NCBI GenBank assembly: GCA_936440205.1
Contig: CAKZFK010000067.1
Coordinates: 1 to 64,000, forward strand
DNA: 64,000 nt
Source: Lepidonotus clava
Taxonomy: Eukaryota > Annelida > Polychaeta > Phyllodocida > Polynoidae
Direction: 5' to 3'
Part shown: positions 19,910 to 30,033 of the stretch, piece after piece
Position numbering within the stretch: the stretch's first letter is position 1
How the letters are laid out: every line of letters starts with the position of its first letter
Notes under the pieces: model-generated
Database searches by the model: none
Seen by the model: the letters and a program-made list of their open reading frames with translations, nothing else
What the model was told of the DNA's origin: nothing
Position numbers and translations under genes: made by a program

Positions 19910-20526
19910 GTTTGAAAATTATCAAGATAGCATAACCTGATATTGTCACAAAAGTTACAAAAGTCAGAAACGTTGCTAGTCAAGCAACTTCCTCTAAAAG
20001 TATGAGAAAAAGTGAAAACAGTACTTTCACCCTTTATCTTGATACGCAAACTAGAAAAATAAAAATCTGAATTCACAAAAGGTAACCACACTGAATCGGA
20101 AGAATTTGATTCTTTTATTTCAAAGTCGTATATGTTCGAAAATGTTTCTATAATCTTTAAGCTAAATACTTTAAAACTGATCTTCTTCTGCACCAATATT
20201 TGAAAAGTAATTTGAATATTCTTTGGAAACATATAAACTGAAAGCAAATCCTCGACACAAAATTGTTTTATAAATTCGCAAACTTCTTCAGCTAATAATG
20301 TAAGATTTCTGAAAAAAATTAAAAAATTCCTCCTCAAATAAATCGAACAAAAACCATTTCTTGTTAACTTTATAGTGTAAGCTCCTTTCTTATATGTTAA
20401 AGATCCTCTATACAGATAAGAACCCGAATTTCTTGTGTAAGCATGAATTTTGTTCAAATCGAAATTAATCTTAGGAGTATATATCAAACCAAAAATAGCC
20501 AAATTCACACTATAACTGATCTGCAT
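19906..20526 (-). CDS. Polinton accessory protein, possible TBP-like two-repeat fold
   Basis: A 206-residue protein that I do not firmly recognise. Residues about 15-90 read INFDLNKIHAYTRNSG, a strand-rich stretch (YTIKLTRNGFCSIYL) and a helix (LLAEEVCEFIKQF). That order, repeated weakly at residues 110-200 (LRIKIKGESTVFTF, then a Cys-rich helix), is what one expects of a TATA-binding-protein-like pseudo-duplicated fold. Sequence identity is low and this remains a hypothesis. It is followed with a 4-bp overlap by the 402-residue protein. Confidence 0.5.
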   Translation of the reverse strand: MQISYSVNLAIFGLIYTPKINFDLNKIHAYTRNSGSYLYRGSLTYKKGAYTIKLTRNGFCSIYLRRNFLIFFRNLTLLAEEVCEFIKQFCVEDLLSVYMFPKNIQITFQILVQKKISFKVFSLKIIETFSNIYDFEIKESNSSDSVWLPFVNSDFYFSSLRIKIKGESTVFTFSHTFRGSCLTSNVSDFCNFCDNIRLCYLDNFQT

Positions 20527-20607
20527 TTACTTTATATAATAGTATATGAGTTAATATAAAAATCACACCAAACCCTATTTAAGCGACAAACAAAATCAAA
20601 TAAGATG

Positions 20608-20949
20608 CTAAGCTCGCATAACCCCTAATCTGAAAGAAGGGTGTCTCATTAGTATAAGGTATATCTGAGAAACATTTATGAAAAATTCTGCATATGAAGC
20701 CAAAAATTCAGTTGGTTCTGACAAGAACTGCCAAGGTGTAATATCGCAATAATCCAATATCCTTCTAGTTAAATTCTGTATTTGACGCTTCGTAATCATA
20801 TGCTCATATTTGAAGAAAACGCTATAACCCTTCTTGTAGCGAAATTTTGGTAGGTAAACTACGCAATCTCTACATCTACACATCCACCTCTTAGGAGCTG
20901 CATTCCCATTTGCTTTAAAATACTTATAGAAATAGAATCTCCTTTTCAT
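20608..20949 (-). CDS. Polinton accessory small protein with Cys cluster, unknown
   Basis: 113 residues. The N-terminal 35 residues are basic and hold WMCRCRDCVVYL, a compact cysteine cluster that might bind a metal. The rest is helical, with a Leu/Ile/Phe-rich end. I do not recognise the family. It has the same strand and spacing as its neighbours, so it is probably a genuine gene of the accessory run. Confidence 0.5.
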   Translation of the reverse strand: MKRRFYFYKYFKANGNAAPKRWMCRCRDCVVYLPKFRYKKGYSVFFKYEHMITKRQIQNLTRRILDYCDITPWQFLSEPTEFLASYAEFFINVSQIYLILMRHPSFRLGVMRA

Positions 20950-21018
20950 TTTACATTGTGCAGTAGAAATATGATATTTCTTTATACTTAGAGGAAGAGA
21001 TATCGGATTTGTATCAAT

Positions 21019-21462
21019 CTAATCTAAATTCGCTATCTCCTCCTCATAAATAACAAAGAAACCAATATGATGTCTAAGCAACAGAACAAAAGAAGGCAGA
21101 AAAGCGGACTTGGTAAAATCAGAATATTGAGCGTGTTCAAAAGATAAGATTTCCTCTTTCAGAGTTTCTGGAATATCTAAACTGATGATATCTTCACTTG
21201 TTATTTTTCTATTTAAATTCAAAATAGTCTCTATGCATAAATCTTTTAAAGTAAACTCGTCTAATTTTAAAATCAATTCTCGAACAAACGAAACGGCTTT
21301 ATCAATCTCTTCTAAAGTTATAAAAGTGCGCGAAGGACAAGCTGAACGTAACAATTTCATAGAAACTGTATCCTCAAGAGTTCTATTTATTGCTGAACAA
21401 AAAAAACAAGAACAATATAGCTGTGAATCTAAAACTTTCTCAAAATAAAGTGTAACTGACAT
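21019..21462 (-). CDS. Polinton accessory protein with SOCS-box-like segment
   Basis: 147 residues. Residues about 75-115, LKDLCIETILNLN then DIPETLKEEIL, follow the SOCS-box pattern: S/T-L-x-x-L-C-x3-I, a spacer, then L/I-P-x-x-L-K-x-h-L. SOCS boxes recruit elongin B/C and a cullin ubiquitin ligase, and viral proteins use them to degrade host factors. The N-terminus has a CSCFFC cluster. The short family motif makes this a moderate call; F-box-like or chance similarity are alternatives. It is the most upstream gene of the minus-strand accessory run. Confidence 0.5.
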   Translation of the reverse strand: MSVTLYFEKVLDSQLYCSCFFCSAINRTLEDTVSMKLLRSACPSRTFITLEEIDKAVSFVRELILKLDEFTLKDLCIETILNLNRKITSEDIISLDIPETLKEEILSFEHAQYSDFTKSAFLPSFVLLLRHHIGFFVIYEEEIANLD

Positions 21463-21712
21463 TTAAAAACTTACCGAGTATCTGAATCTGAAAATAACTG
21501 AAAATAAGCAAACTTGTAGTTAGACCTAACACTGAAACAGCCTCATGTTCGCTAATCTTGCAGTTGATAGTAGTATCGTGTGAAATTAATCGGGCGGAAA
21601 GCATTAGAAGATAAGTCAATCTCTGTTTACAACTACGCCAATCAATTTCACTTCACGAAACCCAGAGGGAAAGAGAACGAAACTCAGAGAATTGCTTGAA
21701 GGGAGCTCAGTC

Positions 21713-23799
21713 ATGTCTGGAAGACGAAGCACAATGTATCTGATGGCTCTTTACTTTTACCTGCTTATTCACCTCCAATTCTCATCTGGCTGTACAGTAG
21801 AAGAAGACTGTACAAGAACCTCGACACCGGCAACACTGGGATGCGATTGCGTCCCACAAAACGTGGATATGGCAACTATTAGTACTGTTCACCTAGACCT
21901 GAACGCTTTTGGAATTGTCCCAGATACTGATCCGGATACAGAAATTCGCTATAACATTGGAGTATTCCCATATCTGAAGACGATAGAAAAAGGAAGCTTT
22001 GTCTTCCTTTGTGAAAGTGGAATTTGCAGGTAAGTTTGAACTTTGATATGAACTTATTAAATCTAAATTGTAGTTTTATATTGGCTTAAAATTGAAAGTT
22101 AAAACAACTTCATCAGCAACAGATTGAGATGGTGCGACCCGGGCGCGCGCTCCTACTATTTTCAGTCCAAAAATAGATTTTAAGATTTTCTGGATCCGAT
22201 CGTGTTCATATCCTAATTCTCTGACTTAACTTAATTTTAGGAAATCAAGAATAAAAATCCAAAGACGTAGTGATGAAACGAAGCTGGCTACTGTCACTAC
22301 TGGGCGCCTTCTTACTAACAGAAATCTCCAAACAGAAAAGTTAGCTCAATCAGCAATACAAACAACACAGGCATACATTAAAATAACCACATACTCCGCT
22401 TACCAAAAGATTAGTTCAGATCCCTTCACTACGCAGGCCCATTTAACAAGTAATCACTTTAGCACCCAAACACTAACAGATACTAGTGATAGTTCAGATC
22501 CCTTCACTACGCAGACACATTTTAGCACCCAGACTCTAACAGATAGTACTGATAGTTCAAATCCCATCACTACGCAAACATATATGAGTTCTAATAAACA
22601 CTTTTCAACACATACACTAACAGATTACTTTACCTCAGAAAAACTGAATCATAAGGAAAAATACATGTCAACACTAACCAAACCAGAATCAACCTCAAAG
22701 CTAACATTTAAACAAACCTCAACTGAAAATCCTCTTAAAAATTACTCTGCAGAAAGAAAATTAAACTATAATACTGAAAGCACAACCATGCAACCAGAAA
22801 CTAGCTTAGCTCCGCTTATCGTTAGCACTGAAACTAATAAAAATACGGATAATGAAAACTTTACTACAAGCAGCGCACCCACTGACATAACCTCGAGCGA
22901 AAATATAATAAAATCGATCCAAACATCTGCACATACTACTCAAATCACAACTAGTAACCCTTATATTGGAAACGAAAGAGAAACTGTTTGGGCCCGCAAT
23001 ACTAACCCTCCATTAACACAAAATATTGAAACAACACAAAACACCCCTCAGTATACTAACACGCCCGCAGAAGAAACAAGCCTAACGATAATTGAGCTAC
23101 AAGAAAAAAGCACGTGCGTACCTGAAATACTTAAAATTTGTTATTTGCTTAACTACTAACATCCAAAAGAAAATACAGAAAATAAACACGATGAAAATTT
23201 CAAATACATGAAGCTTTCACCAAAACTTTGAAATAAATAAAAGTAACTGAACTCTTGATGTTTCTTTTGAAACAGCACAAGAAACATAAGCTTAACTACT
23301 GAGGGTGAGCTCCTCACATCAGAAGCCGCTACTGCTAGCTGGGAAGAAACAAGTTCAAGTCTGACTACAGAACCTGAAAACGAGTAAGATTAATTTTTCA
23401 CGATTTAACTAACAGGCTCAATAATTTAATTAATAAAATAATAACTAATAGAACACAGCTGAACGAAGTTGTAATACAAAATAAACTTCATTCAAACAAA
23501 AGAAGTTTTAGTCGAGAGTCTCATTTAAAATTAATTACCAAGAAACCTCGTCCAGAAATTCTTCTATTTCCTCTACACTCGACTTAAAAGTAATAAGATG
23601 AATTTCTCATTTCAGGGAAAGTGAAAAACCATGGCGAGAGGCTGTAATCGTAGTCCTGGCTTTGACTTCGATAATGCTTATCATCGCTATCATCTGCCTC
23701 TACTTACGACGCAAGAAGAAACTCTCTATGCAAAATAATCCAATATATAGACGAACAACAACCAGCATATCAAGCTTGGAACTAGACTCTATCATATGA
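21713..23799 (+). CDS. Spliced Ser/Thr-rich type I membrane protein of the Polinton
   Basis: The only plus-strand gene I support in the Polinton. Exon-like blocks with good splice signals lie at 21713-22030, 22241-about 23117, 23276-23383 and 23616-23799. The first has a signal peptide (LMALYFYLLIHLQF) and a Cys-rich, perhaps leucine-rich-repeat-like, stretch. The second is extremely Thr/Ser-rich with repeats around DSSDPFTTQ at 22410-22580, a mucin-like ectodomain. The last has one membrane helix (VVLALTSIMLIIAIICLYL), a basic stop-transfer RRKKK and a short tail. The start is the ATG at 21713. It would sit on the cell or virion surface; its role is unknown. Some Polinton genes are known to contain introns. 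Confidence 0.65.
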
Positions 23800-24702
23800 A
23801 CACTGCCCAGCAGAACTAAAAATAAAACATGTTCATCATTTACTCACTTAGAACTATATAAATACTATTTAAATGTAACGTGTATAATCCCAAAGCACGC
23901 TCTTATAATAAATTCAGGAAGAAATCATTTTCCTGCATTCATTTTTAAAAATTTACCTTGAAATAATCTGAATCCTTACTCCCTTGCAATATATGCTGCC
24001 CGCGATTGAAAGATATTTTCTAAGTCCGCACTAGAAAGCGAACTTAGTAGATGAGCTGAAGGCAAAGTGTGCGCACAATGAAAACCACAAAGCTTATATA
24101 GTGCGAACCGAATTAGCTGTTGCCCAATAAGAAAACACATTTTAAGAAGAGCGCATATTAATCTGAAGGCGTCCTAGAGGTACTGAAAGGTTATATTTGT
24201 CACAAGCACACTCAGAACATACGAACTAAGAAAAAGCGCCCTCTCAGAACCTCCCAAAATATGCATGTAACTATTCTAAATAATGCTAATATGAATATTT
24301 TAAATGGTCAACTGAAGTCACCTAGAAAAGAACGAATCGCATAACAGATATTCATGCTAATAATGCTTGTGCACATAATGTAGCCCAAATATGGAAAAGC
24401 CATCAAATGTGACAAAGACACTCACACCAACAAAGATGCAACAAGCACCTCCTAACACATGCAGGCGGGACCCTGGCCATCCAGGGTAGGTTAAGCCTAA
24501 CTAGGACGCTCTGCTCACCGCTATATTCCGTATTTCACATTTCCCCACTTGAGCATGATAGACATAGTAACAGTAGCGCAGATTTGGTCTCAACTTTCTC
24601 AATCTGTTACAACTTAATATGAAAATGATTAGCTTTTAAATATGAACATCTCTTGTATTAAACCAATCGGTTAAGCTCGCACTAGAAAAGAAATTCAAAA
24701 GT
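23800..24702. other. Non-coding stretch downstream of the membrane-protein gene
   Basis: An AATAAA occurs at 23909-23914, about 110 bp past the stop, a plausible polyadenylation signal. CTCCT-type and AACACATGCAG motifs appear, but there is no ORF of interest and no RNA gene that I can identify. Confidence 0.45.
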
Positions 24703-25294
24703 TTGCCTGCGGATTTTACTCTCGTACCCTGGGTTCAGGACCAGTGCCTGGGTGTTTCCCCTGCGATTAATGTCACTCCAGACCGGAGTTGTACGCCCCA
24801 GACAGATGACCTAGAAAATCTAGATCTGTGTCAAAGTTCTATATATTGCTTAACCCAGAGGAATAAAACAGACACATTCATATTCGCCAATACGCATAAA
24901 ATTAAAATAAAAAGATTAAACATGATGCATTTCCCTCTTACAAACTAAATATAAAAAACGTAGTATTTCAAATAAAGCAATGAAAACTGTACTGAACTTG
25001 TCAATTCCGAGCAAAATCAGACTATGCATAACATTTAAATTATCTTCAAGAATAAAACTTCCAAATTATCTCGAATTCGCTTTCATTTTACAAAAACTGG
25101 AAACTTTTAGTCTAAAGACAAAGTCCTTTGTGAAGTATGCAAGACAAGCTGATTTATTAGCGTCTGCTTTCGGACAGACGACAAAGAACCTTGAAACTCT
25201 GACCATAAACCAGTTCATCTGTTACTTCCGGCCTAAATACCTTAACATCACCACGTCCGGACAAAGTAGTAAGCCGATGAAGTGCAGCTGTTGA
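24703..25294 (+). CDS. Two uncertain plus-strand ORFs in the Polinton right arm
   Basis: Open frames of 81 codons (24703-24948) and 104 codons (24980-25294). The first has spaced cysteines; the second has LETFSLKTKSF and NLETLTINQF, faintly like two leucine-rich repeats. They could belong to one spliced gene related to the LRR-like start of the membrane protein at 21713, or be non-coding. I do not recognise either product. Confidence 0.25.
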
Positions 25295-25750
25295 CATCAG
25301 GGACGCTCATAATTTAAGGCGGAACTTGTGAGCCTAGGGGGTAACTCGGTCTCAACCATGTCTGGATGTGTGTCCCAAAAGTGAAAGAAATAGATCTGTT
25401 TTCAGCTCTAAGCGCGTGGAATGAGTGAGAAAATTTCATGCAAAATAGGTGTGAAATTTGTCACTTTACTCAAAATAGGTAAGAAATTTTGATGAAATGT
25501 TTGCAATGATGTGGAAAACTGCTCGCCAGATTTAATTCTTTGTAGAATTATGTTATATATATATATATATATTTTAAGAATAAAACCTAATGAGTACCGT
25601 ATTAATGGATTTCTAAATCCCTTCAATATAAGTATGTTTTACAAAAATAGGACTCTCTCAAAATGTTCTAGTTTTCTAGCCCCTCAACACACATAGACAT
25701 CTGGGCACTGAAGATGGGAAGTTACCTCCCTCGCTTGTGAGTTGCTCTCA
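25295..25750. other. Non-coding stretch with a (TA)n tract
   Basis: Contains TA dinucleotides at about 25553-25571 and an AAAATAGGT(A/G)(A/T)GAAATTT direct repeat near 25441 and 25471. No gene is visible. Confidence 0.5.
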
Positions 25751-26425
25751 TCACGTTCCGAGCTCGAGGCGTTCACTTATTCCAAGAACTGCGCATTTCT
25801 TAACACTAGTAGAAGGCCTCTCTTGTTTCAAAATAAACTCAACCACGTCTAATCTATGCATAAGTCTTAAAACTTTTAATAAGATATTTAAATCTGAATC
25901 AGATTTTAGTTGAATAGCCTTTAAAACTTCATAAGCGCGATGGAATCTGGGCTGATTTGCGCTACAAACAATACTATCTATTTCGGTGAAAGAAATAGAT
26001 AGATGAACCGCTAAATCTACCCAGTCTGAACATAACCTTTCAGATAACTTTAAAAATAAAATCTGAATAGTTTCGTTAGATATGAGCAACATATTTTTAT
26101 CATGATCCAGTATAAAACTTAAAACAATTTCCTTAAGGTCTTCACGATGTATTTGTGTAAGAGCTGAAAGTAAATCGTTTAAATAATAATCTTTATCAAC
26201 TCTGCTCCACCATAAATTCAACATATGAAGTATATTCGAGAGTAACAATGAAGCTCTATCTCTACCGCGAATTCTAAAGAACTCCTTACTGTCTAATTCT
26301 AAATATATTGCTAGTTTTTCCCAATCACAATATAACTTATCCGCAATAGAATATAAAATTTCATCAGAAAAAAGACAAAAATCTTGAGCACTCATATTTC
26401 TTGAACTCAAGTAAAGCTTCGTCAA
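25751..26425 (-). CDS. Polinton accessory protein with two tandem Death-fold domains
   Basis: 224 residues, built almost entirely of two Death-domain-like six-helix modules. Module 1 (residues about 20-100) has ILYSIADKLYCDWEKLAIYL, then a second half with LNDLLSALTQIHREDL. Module 2 (about 122-205) has LSERLCSDWVDLAVHLSI and VLRLMHRLDVVEFIL. The signature W-x-x-L-A-x-x-L and the closing L-x-x-h-x-R-x-D-h-h-E match Death domains of the FADD/MyD88/UNC5 class. Such domains bind each other in apoptosis and innate-immune complexes, so a decoy or inhibitor role is likely, by analogy with viral FLIPs, which use the related death-effector fold. A second ATG is ten codons in. Confidence 0.75.
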   Translation of the reverse strand: MTKLYLSSRNMSAQDFCLFSDEILYSIADKLYCDWEKLAIYLELDSKEFFRIRGRDRASLLLSNILHMLNLWWSRVDKDYYLNDLLSALTQIHREDLKEIVLSFILDHDKNMLLISNETIQILFLKLSERLCSDWVDLAVHLSISFTEIDSIVCSANQPRFHRAYEVLKAIQLKSDSDLNILLKVLRLMHRLDVVEFILKQERPSTSVKKCAVLGISERLELGT

Positions 26426-26541
26426 ATAATAATCTGCGTCAATGATGAATAGGCTTCTCCAGGAAAAGCTTTCCCTATTTTGAACTGTTACTCAACACAA
26501 GGGTATTTCTAGGCCTGCAGAAGCGCGCCGTAAAACTCCTA

Positions 26542-26800
26542 ACAGAAATTCCCTGAGATAAAAATGGTCTTAGAAAATAAGCAGCAGGAGAAACTCCCCT
26601 GAGATAAAGACGGACTTAGAAAATATGCGGCAGGAGAAACTCCCCTGAGATAAAGTTGGACTTAGAAAATGAGCAGCAGGAGAAACTCTTCTGAGATAAA
26701 CATAAACTTAGAAAATGAGCGTGAGGGAAAATTCCTCTCAAATAAAATTTTACTTACAAAATAAGCAAAAGGTAAAATTCCTATAAGGTTAATATTTTCA
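26542..26800 (+). repeat. Tandem repeat, unit about 46 bp, five to six copies
   Basis: The unit contains CTGAGATAAAGACGGACTTA and GCAGGAGAAACTCCC. Copies are close at the start and decay toward 26800. Confidence 0.8.
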
Positions 26801-26894
26801 TGAGCCTGGTAATCTCAAATGCATTTCCCCGAACTAAAATAAATAAAGCCTAAAATTATAAGAACTGAAACTCCATTTTCGCACCATGATACAC

Positions 26895-27340
26895 CCTAGA
26901 TCTAGAATTTCGCACGGTGACACGGACTGGATCTATAATTTAGCACGATGACATGAACTGGATCTAGATTTTCGCACGATGACACGGAGTGGATCTAGAA
27001 TTTAGCACGATGACATGAACTTGATCTAGAATTTCGCACGATGACACGGATTGGATCTAGAATTTAGCACGATGACATGAACTTGATCTAAAATTTCGCA
27101 CGATGACACGGATTGGATCTAGAATTTCGTGTGATGACACGGACTGGATCTAGAATTTCGCACGATGACACGGAGTGGATCTTGAATTTCGCACGAGATG
27201 ACACGGACTGGATCTAGAATTTCGCACGATGACACGGACTGGATCTAGAATTTCGCACGGATGACACGGACTGGATCTAGAATTTCGCACGATGACACGG
27301 ACTGGATCTTGAATTTAGGACGATGACACGAACTGGATCT
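26895..27340 (+). repeat. 31-bp minisatellite at the right Polinton end, about 14 copies
   Basis: Unit GGATCTAGAATTTCGCACGA followed by TGACACGGACT, with few changes between units (for example TTAGCACGATGACATGAAC variants). The array stops only a few bases from the terminal TACTACTACT. Homogeneity suggests recent amplification. Confidence 0.92.
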
Positions 27341-27354
27341 CCCGTACTACTACT

Positions 27355-27360
27355 AACATG
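27355..27360. repeat. Right target-site duplication of the Polinton (AACATG)
   Basis: Matches 331-336. Harbinger-1 sequence resumes here, as shown by similarity of 27361-27410 to 37978-38030 in Harbinger-2. Confidence 0.85.
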
Positions 27361-27442
27361 TTTTTTCCACTTACCCCATAAAACGATAGTAAGTACTTTC
27401 AAAACCTTAGTAGCGTCTCAAGGTCAATAAATAGGACACAAA

Positions 27443-29499
27443 ATGGCGCCTGTTGCTAGAGACGCACGTCGTCGCGCACGATGGTTTTTTCCTAGAGTTC
27501 ATCCCCTCGTACGATATGACGATGATTTATTCAGGCAAAGGTTTAGACTAAATAAGGAGACTGTGGAGGATTTGGCAAAAATGTATGATGACGCCGGTTT
27601 TTGCACCACAACCCAAGACAGTGGGGGTGGTGTCAATGCCCAAGACAGGGTTTGTATAGATATTGATATTATAGTGATAAATAATGGATAGTTATAATTT
27701 CTTTTTCCCCCTTCAAAACTAGTAAGCTTATAGTAATTATTAGACTGTATTATGGAATAATAATTTGACAAAAATCAATGATCTGTCTGAATTTATACAG
27801 TGTGTTTATATATATAATTCTTTTTTTAGATGTGCCTTGCCCTAAGGTACTTAGCGACTGGGGCAAACTATAGTGTGATTGGCGACACTCAGGGTGTGAC
27901 GAAACCCACTGTATCTAGGGCTGTGCATGAGGTGACTGATTTTTTTTATGAGAACCAGCACCTCTTCATAAGGTGGCCAAAGTCCTACGCTGAAAGGTGC
28001 GAGATATCTGGAGAATTTTTCGAAGGATTTGGGGAAGTCCCGGGTGTAATGGGTTGCGTCGACGGCACCCATATAGGTATTATTGCCCTGACGTCTACTG
28101 GGTTCATGAATCGTAAGGGCTATCATAGCCTTAACGTGATGGTAATTTTTTTTAATTCAAATTAATAACAAATTCGAGTTAATAGACTTACTAATGTAAT
28201 ACTTGTAGTAGAATTACTTTGTATGTATATTTCATTAGAATAAATGTTGAATAACTTGAAAATCATACTTTCAAACTTTGGTAGTAGTCATAACTTTGGT
28301 AGAATCACTTTTTTATACTTGAGTCAAAGATTGGAGTCAAGGTTAAATACAATTGAAAAGACAGTTTGCAATTTTCAACATTCTTTATATAACGCAACAC
28401 AACTTATACAATTATATTTTTTTCAGGCAATATGTGATGCAAATATGCGGTTCACACACGTCGATCCCCGATATGCTGGGTCCGTGCATGATTCGTACGC
28501 ATTCAAAAGTTCGCGCATTGCCTTGAAGTGTGAAATGGGGAGCTATGAAAATTTCTATTTTCTCGGCGACCAAGGGTAATATAACATTCAAAAGACCTTG
28601 ACATTCAAAAATATACCTCCGTAGTAAAAGTACTTACAAGAATTTTATATATTCTTGCTGCTATAGGTAAATATTAACTTGAGAAAAAACCTTTAGTAAC
28701 TTTCCAAACATTACTTCCATGCAAAAAACAGTGTGACCGTTATGATACATAGAAAATCTTCAACTATGATAACTTCACTATCATTTTTACACACAAACAA
28801 TATATTTCAGATATGCTCTAAGTGACTACCTGATGACCCCCTTCGCCTCACCAGTGGACGACGGCCACAAGAAATACAACATATGGCAGCGTAGCACCCG
28901 TTGCATAGTTGAGAACGCTTTCGGCCTATTGAAGCAACGTTTCAGGTAACAAAATTTCCACACTTCTATATAAGAATAAACAATATTAATCCCAAAAATT
29001 TGTGAACCAGATTCTGCTGTGCCACCATCATAGATGATATACTTCTATATTCAAATAAACAATTTTAGTAACTACTATGACATTTAAAAAAAATAACCTA
29101 CCAAGAACTTTTGCGCAAATGAATGTTTTGATTAACTGAAATGGAACTAATGGTATTATATTTGTTTCAAGGTGTCTAGATGATACAGGAGGGATGCTAC
29201 ACCATACACCCTGCACCGCAGCCAAAATCGTAACAGCTTGTGTGTGCCTTCATAACATATGCCTGCTTACAAAGACGCGCGTCACTGGTGACGACTATGA
29301 AAATATCGAAGAAGTTCGACCTGGGTACCCAGCATATCTGCGCCGGCCAAGGAGGCAACAACCCCCACCCGACATTGTTAGGCCGAACGCAGCGATGATG
29401 GTGGCACGACAGAACCTGGTTAACCAGTTCTTTGGGCCTAACGATCCTATCAGAAAGAGGCGTCCAAAACCAAAAAAACGTCCCAAACGTCTTCGCTGA
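27443..29499 (+). CDS. Harbinger transposase (HARBI1-type DDE nuclease), five exons
   Basis: Exons at 27443-27649, 27830-28141, 28427-28575, 28811-28945 and 29172-29499 join in frame with GT-AG introns, giving about 375 residues. A helix-turn-helix (GVTKPTVSRAVHEVT) is followed by the DDE core: Asp in VMGCVDGTHI, Asp in FTHVDPRYAGSVHDS, and Glu in IVENAFGLLKQRF; LGDQGY and CVCLHNIC are typical of the family. The C-terminus is basic (KRRPKPKKRPKRLR), probably a nuclear signal. It cuts the element ends with help from the Myb partner encoded convergently. All exons are open, so this copy may be functional. Confidence 0.92.
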
Positions 29500-30033
29500 T
29501 TTCTTATAAGTCTAGAAGTGTGGACACTTTCAGCCATATTATCATATCAGAAAATAATCATGAAATTGACTTATAAGATTCTTAGTAACCTTCGTAACAT
29601 TCTTAAAAGTCTAGTAGTACTTTCCGCCGTATTATAGTATGACAAAGTAATCTTTAGACTGACTTATAAAATTATTAGTAACACACTTGTCTTTAAAATT
29701 TATCGAAGTACACTGGCCATGTTTATCTACAACTATGTAAATAAAACATTCAGAAATTTACATGACGAATTTCTAATTAATCTAGTAAGATTCATGTCAC
29801 ACAAACAAGAAGAAAAGATATTAAAAACACTGGTTTGTAGACGTCGCCCCAAAAAATCTTGTCTTACTAAAATATAGTAGTGTGTACACTTTAATCCAAA
29901 TTATATATAGACCGACTTATACATAGTCATAGCTTGGAACAATGAAGTGGCCGGGTTGTTAGGGTTCTACCAGAGATGTATTTGTCCGTAGTACTACCAA
30001 CATGGGTTACTAAGATTATGTACCAAGGAAAAT
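29500..30033. other. Intergenic region between the convergent Harbinger genes
   Basis: Holds the 3' untranslated ends of both genes. AATAAA at 29741-29746 (plus strand) is a likely polyadenylation signal for the transposase. Short repeats with CTTAGTAACCTTCG and AGTCTAGTAGT occur. No ORF. Confidence 0.5.

Larger units (their letters stand above)
337..27354. mobile_element. Polinton/Maverick element, about 27 kb, nested in Harbinger-1
   Basis: Ends are inverted AGTAGTAGTA (337-346) and TACTACTACT (27345-27354), begin with AG as is usual for Polintons, and are flanked by the 6-bp direct repeat AACATG. Similarity extends imperfectly about 15 bp further. Inside are protease, major capsid, penton, pX-like and other virion-type proteins, packaging ATPase, retroviral-type integrase and protein-primed DNA polymerase B, nearly all on the minus strand. 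An accessory region follows at 17.6-26.4 kb. Typical Polintons are 15-20 kb, so this one is large. It looks essentially whole, with perhaps one to three breaks besides the nested insertions. Intact target duplications and open core genes suggest a fairly recent insertion. Confidence 0.92.

Noticed and set aside
24703-25294. A second confident leucine-rich-repeat gene
   Set aside because: Only two weak repeat-like segments and no splice support; kept as a low-confidence feature only.
26895-27340. CRISPR-like array
   Set aside because: Units are contiguous with no variable spacers; it is a minisatellite in a eukaryotic transposon.
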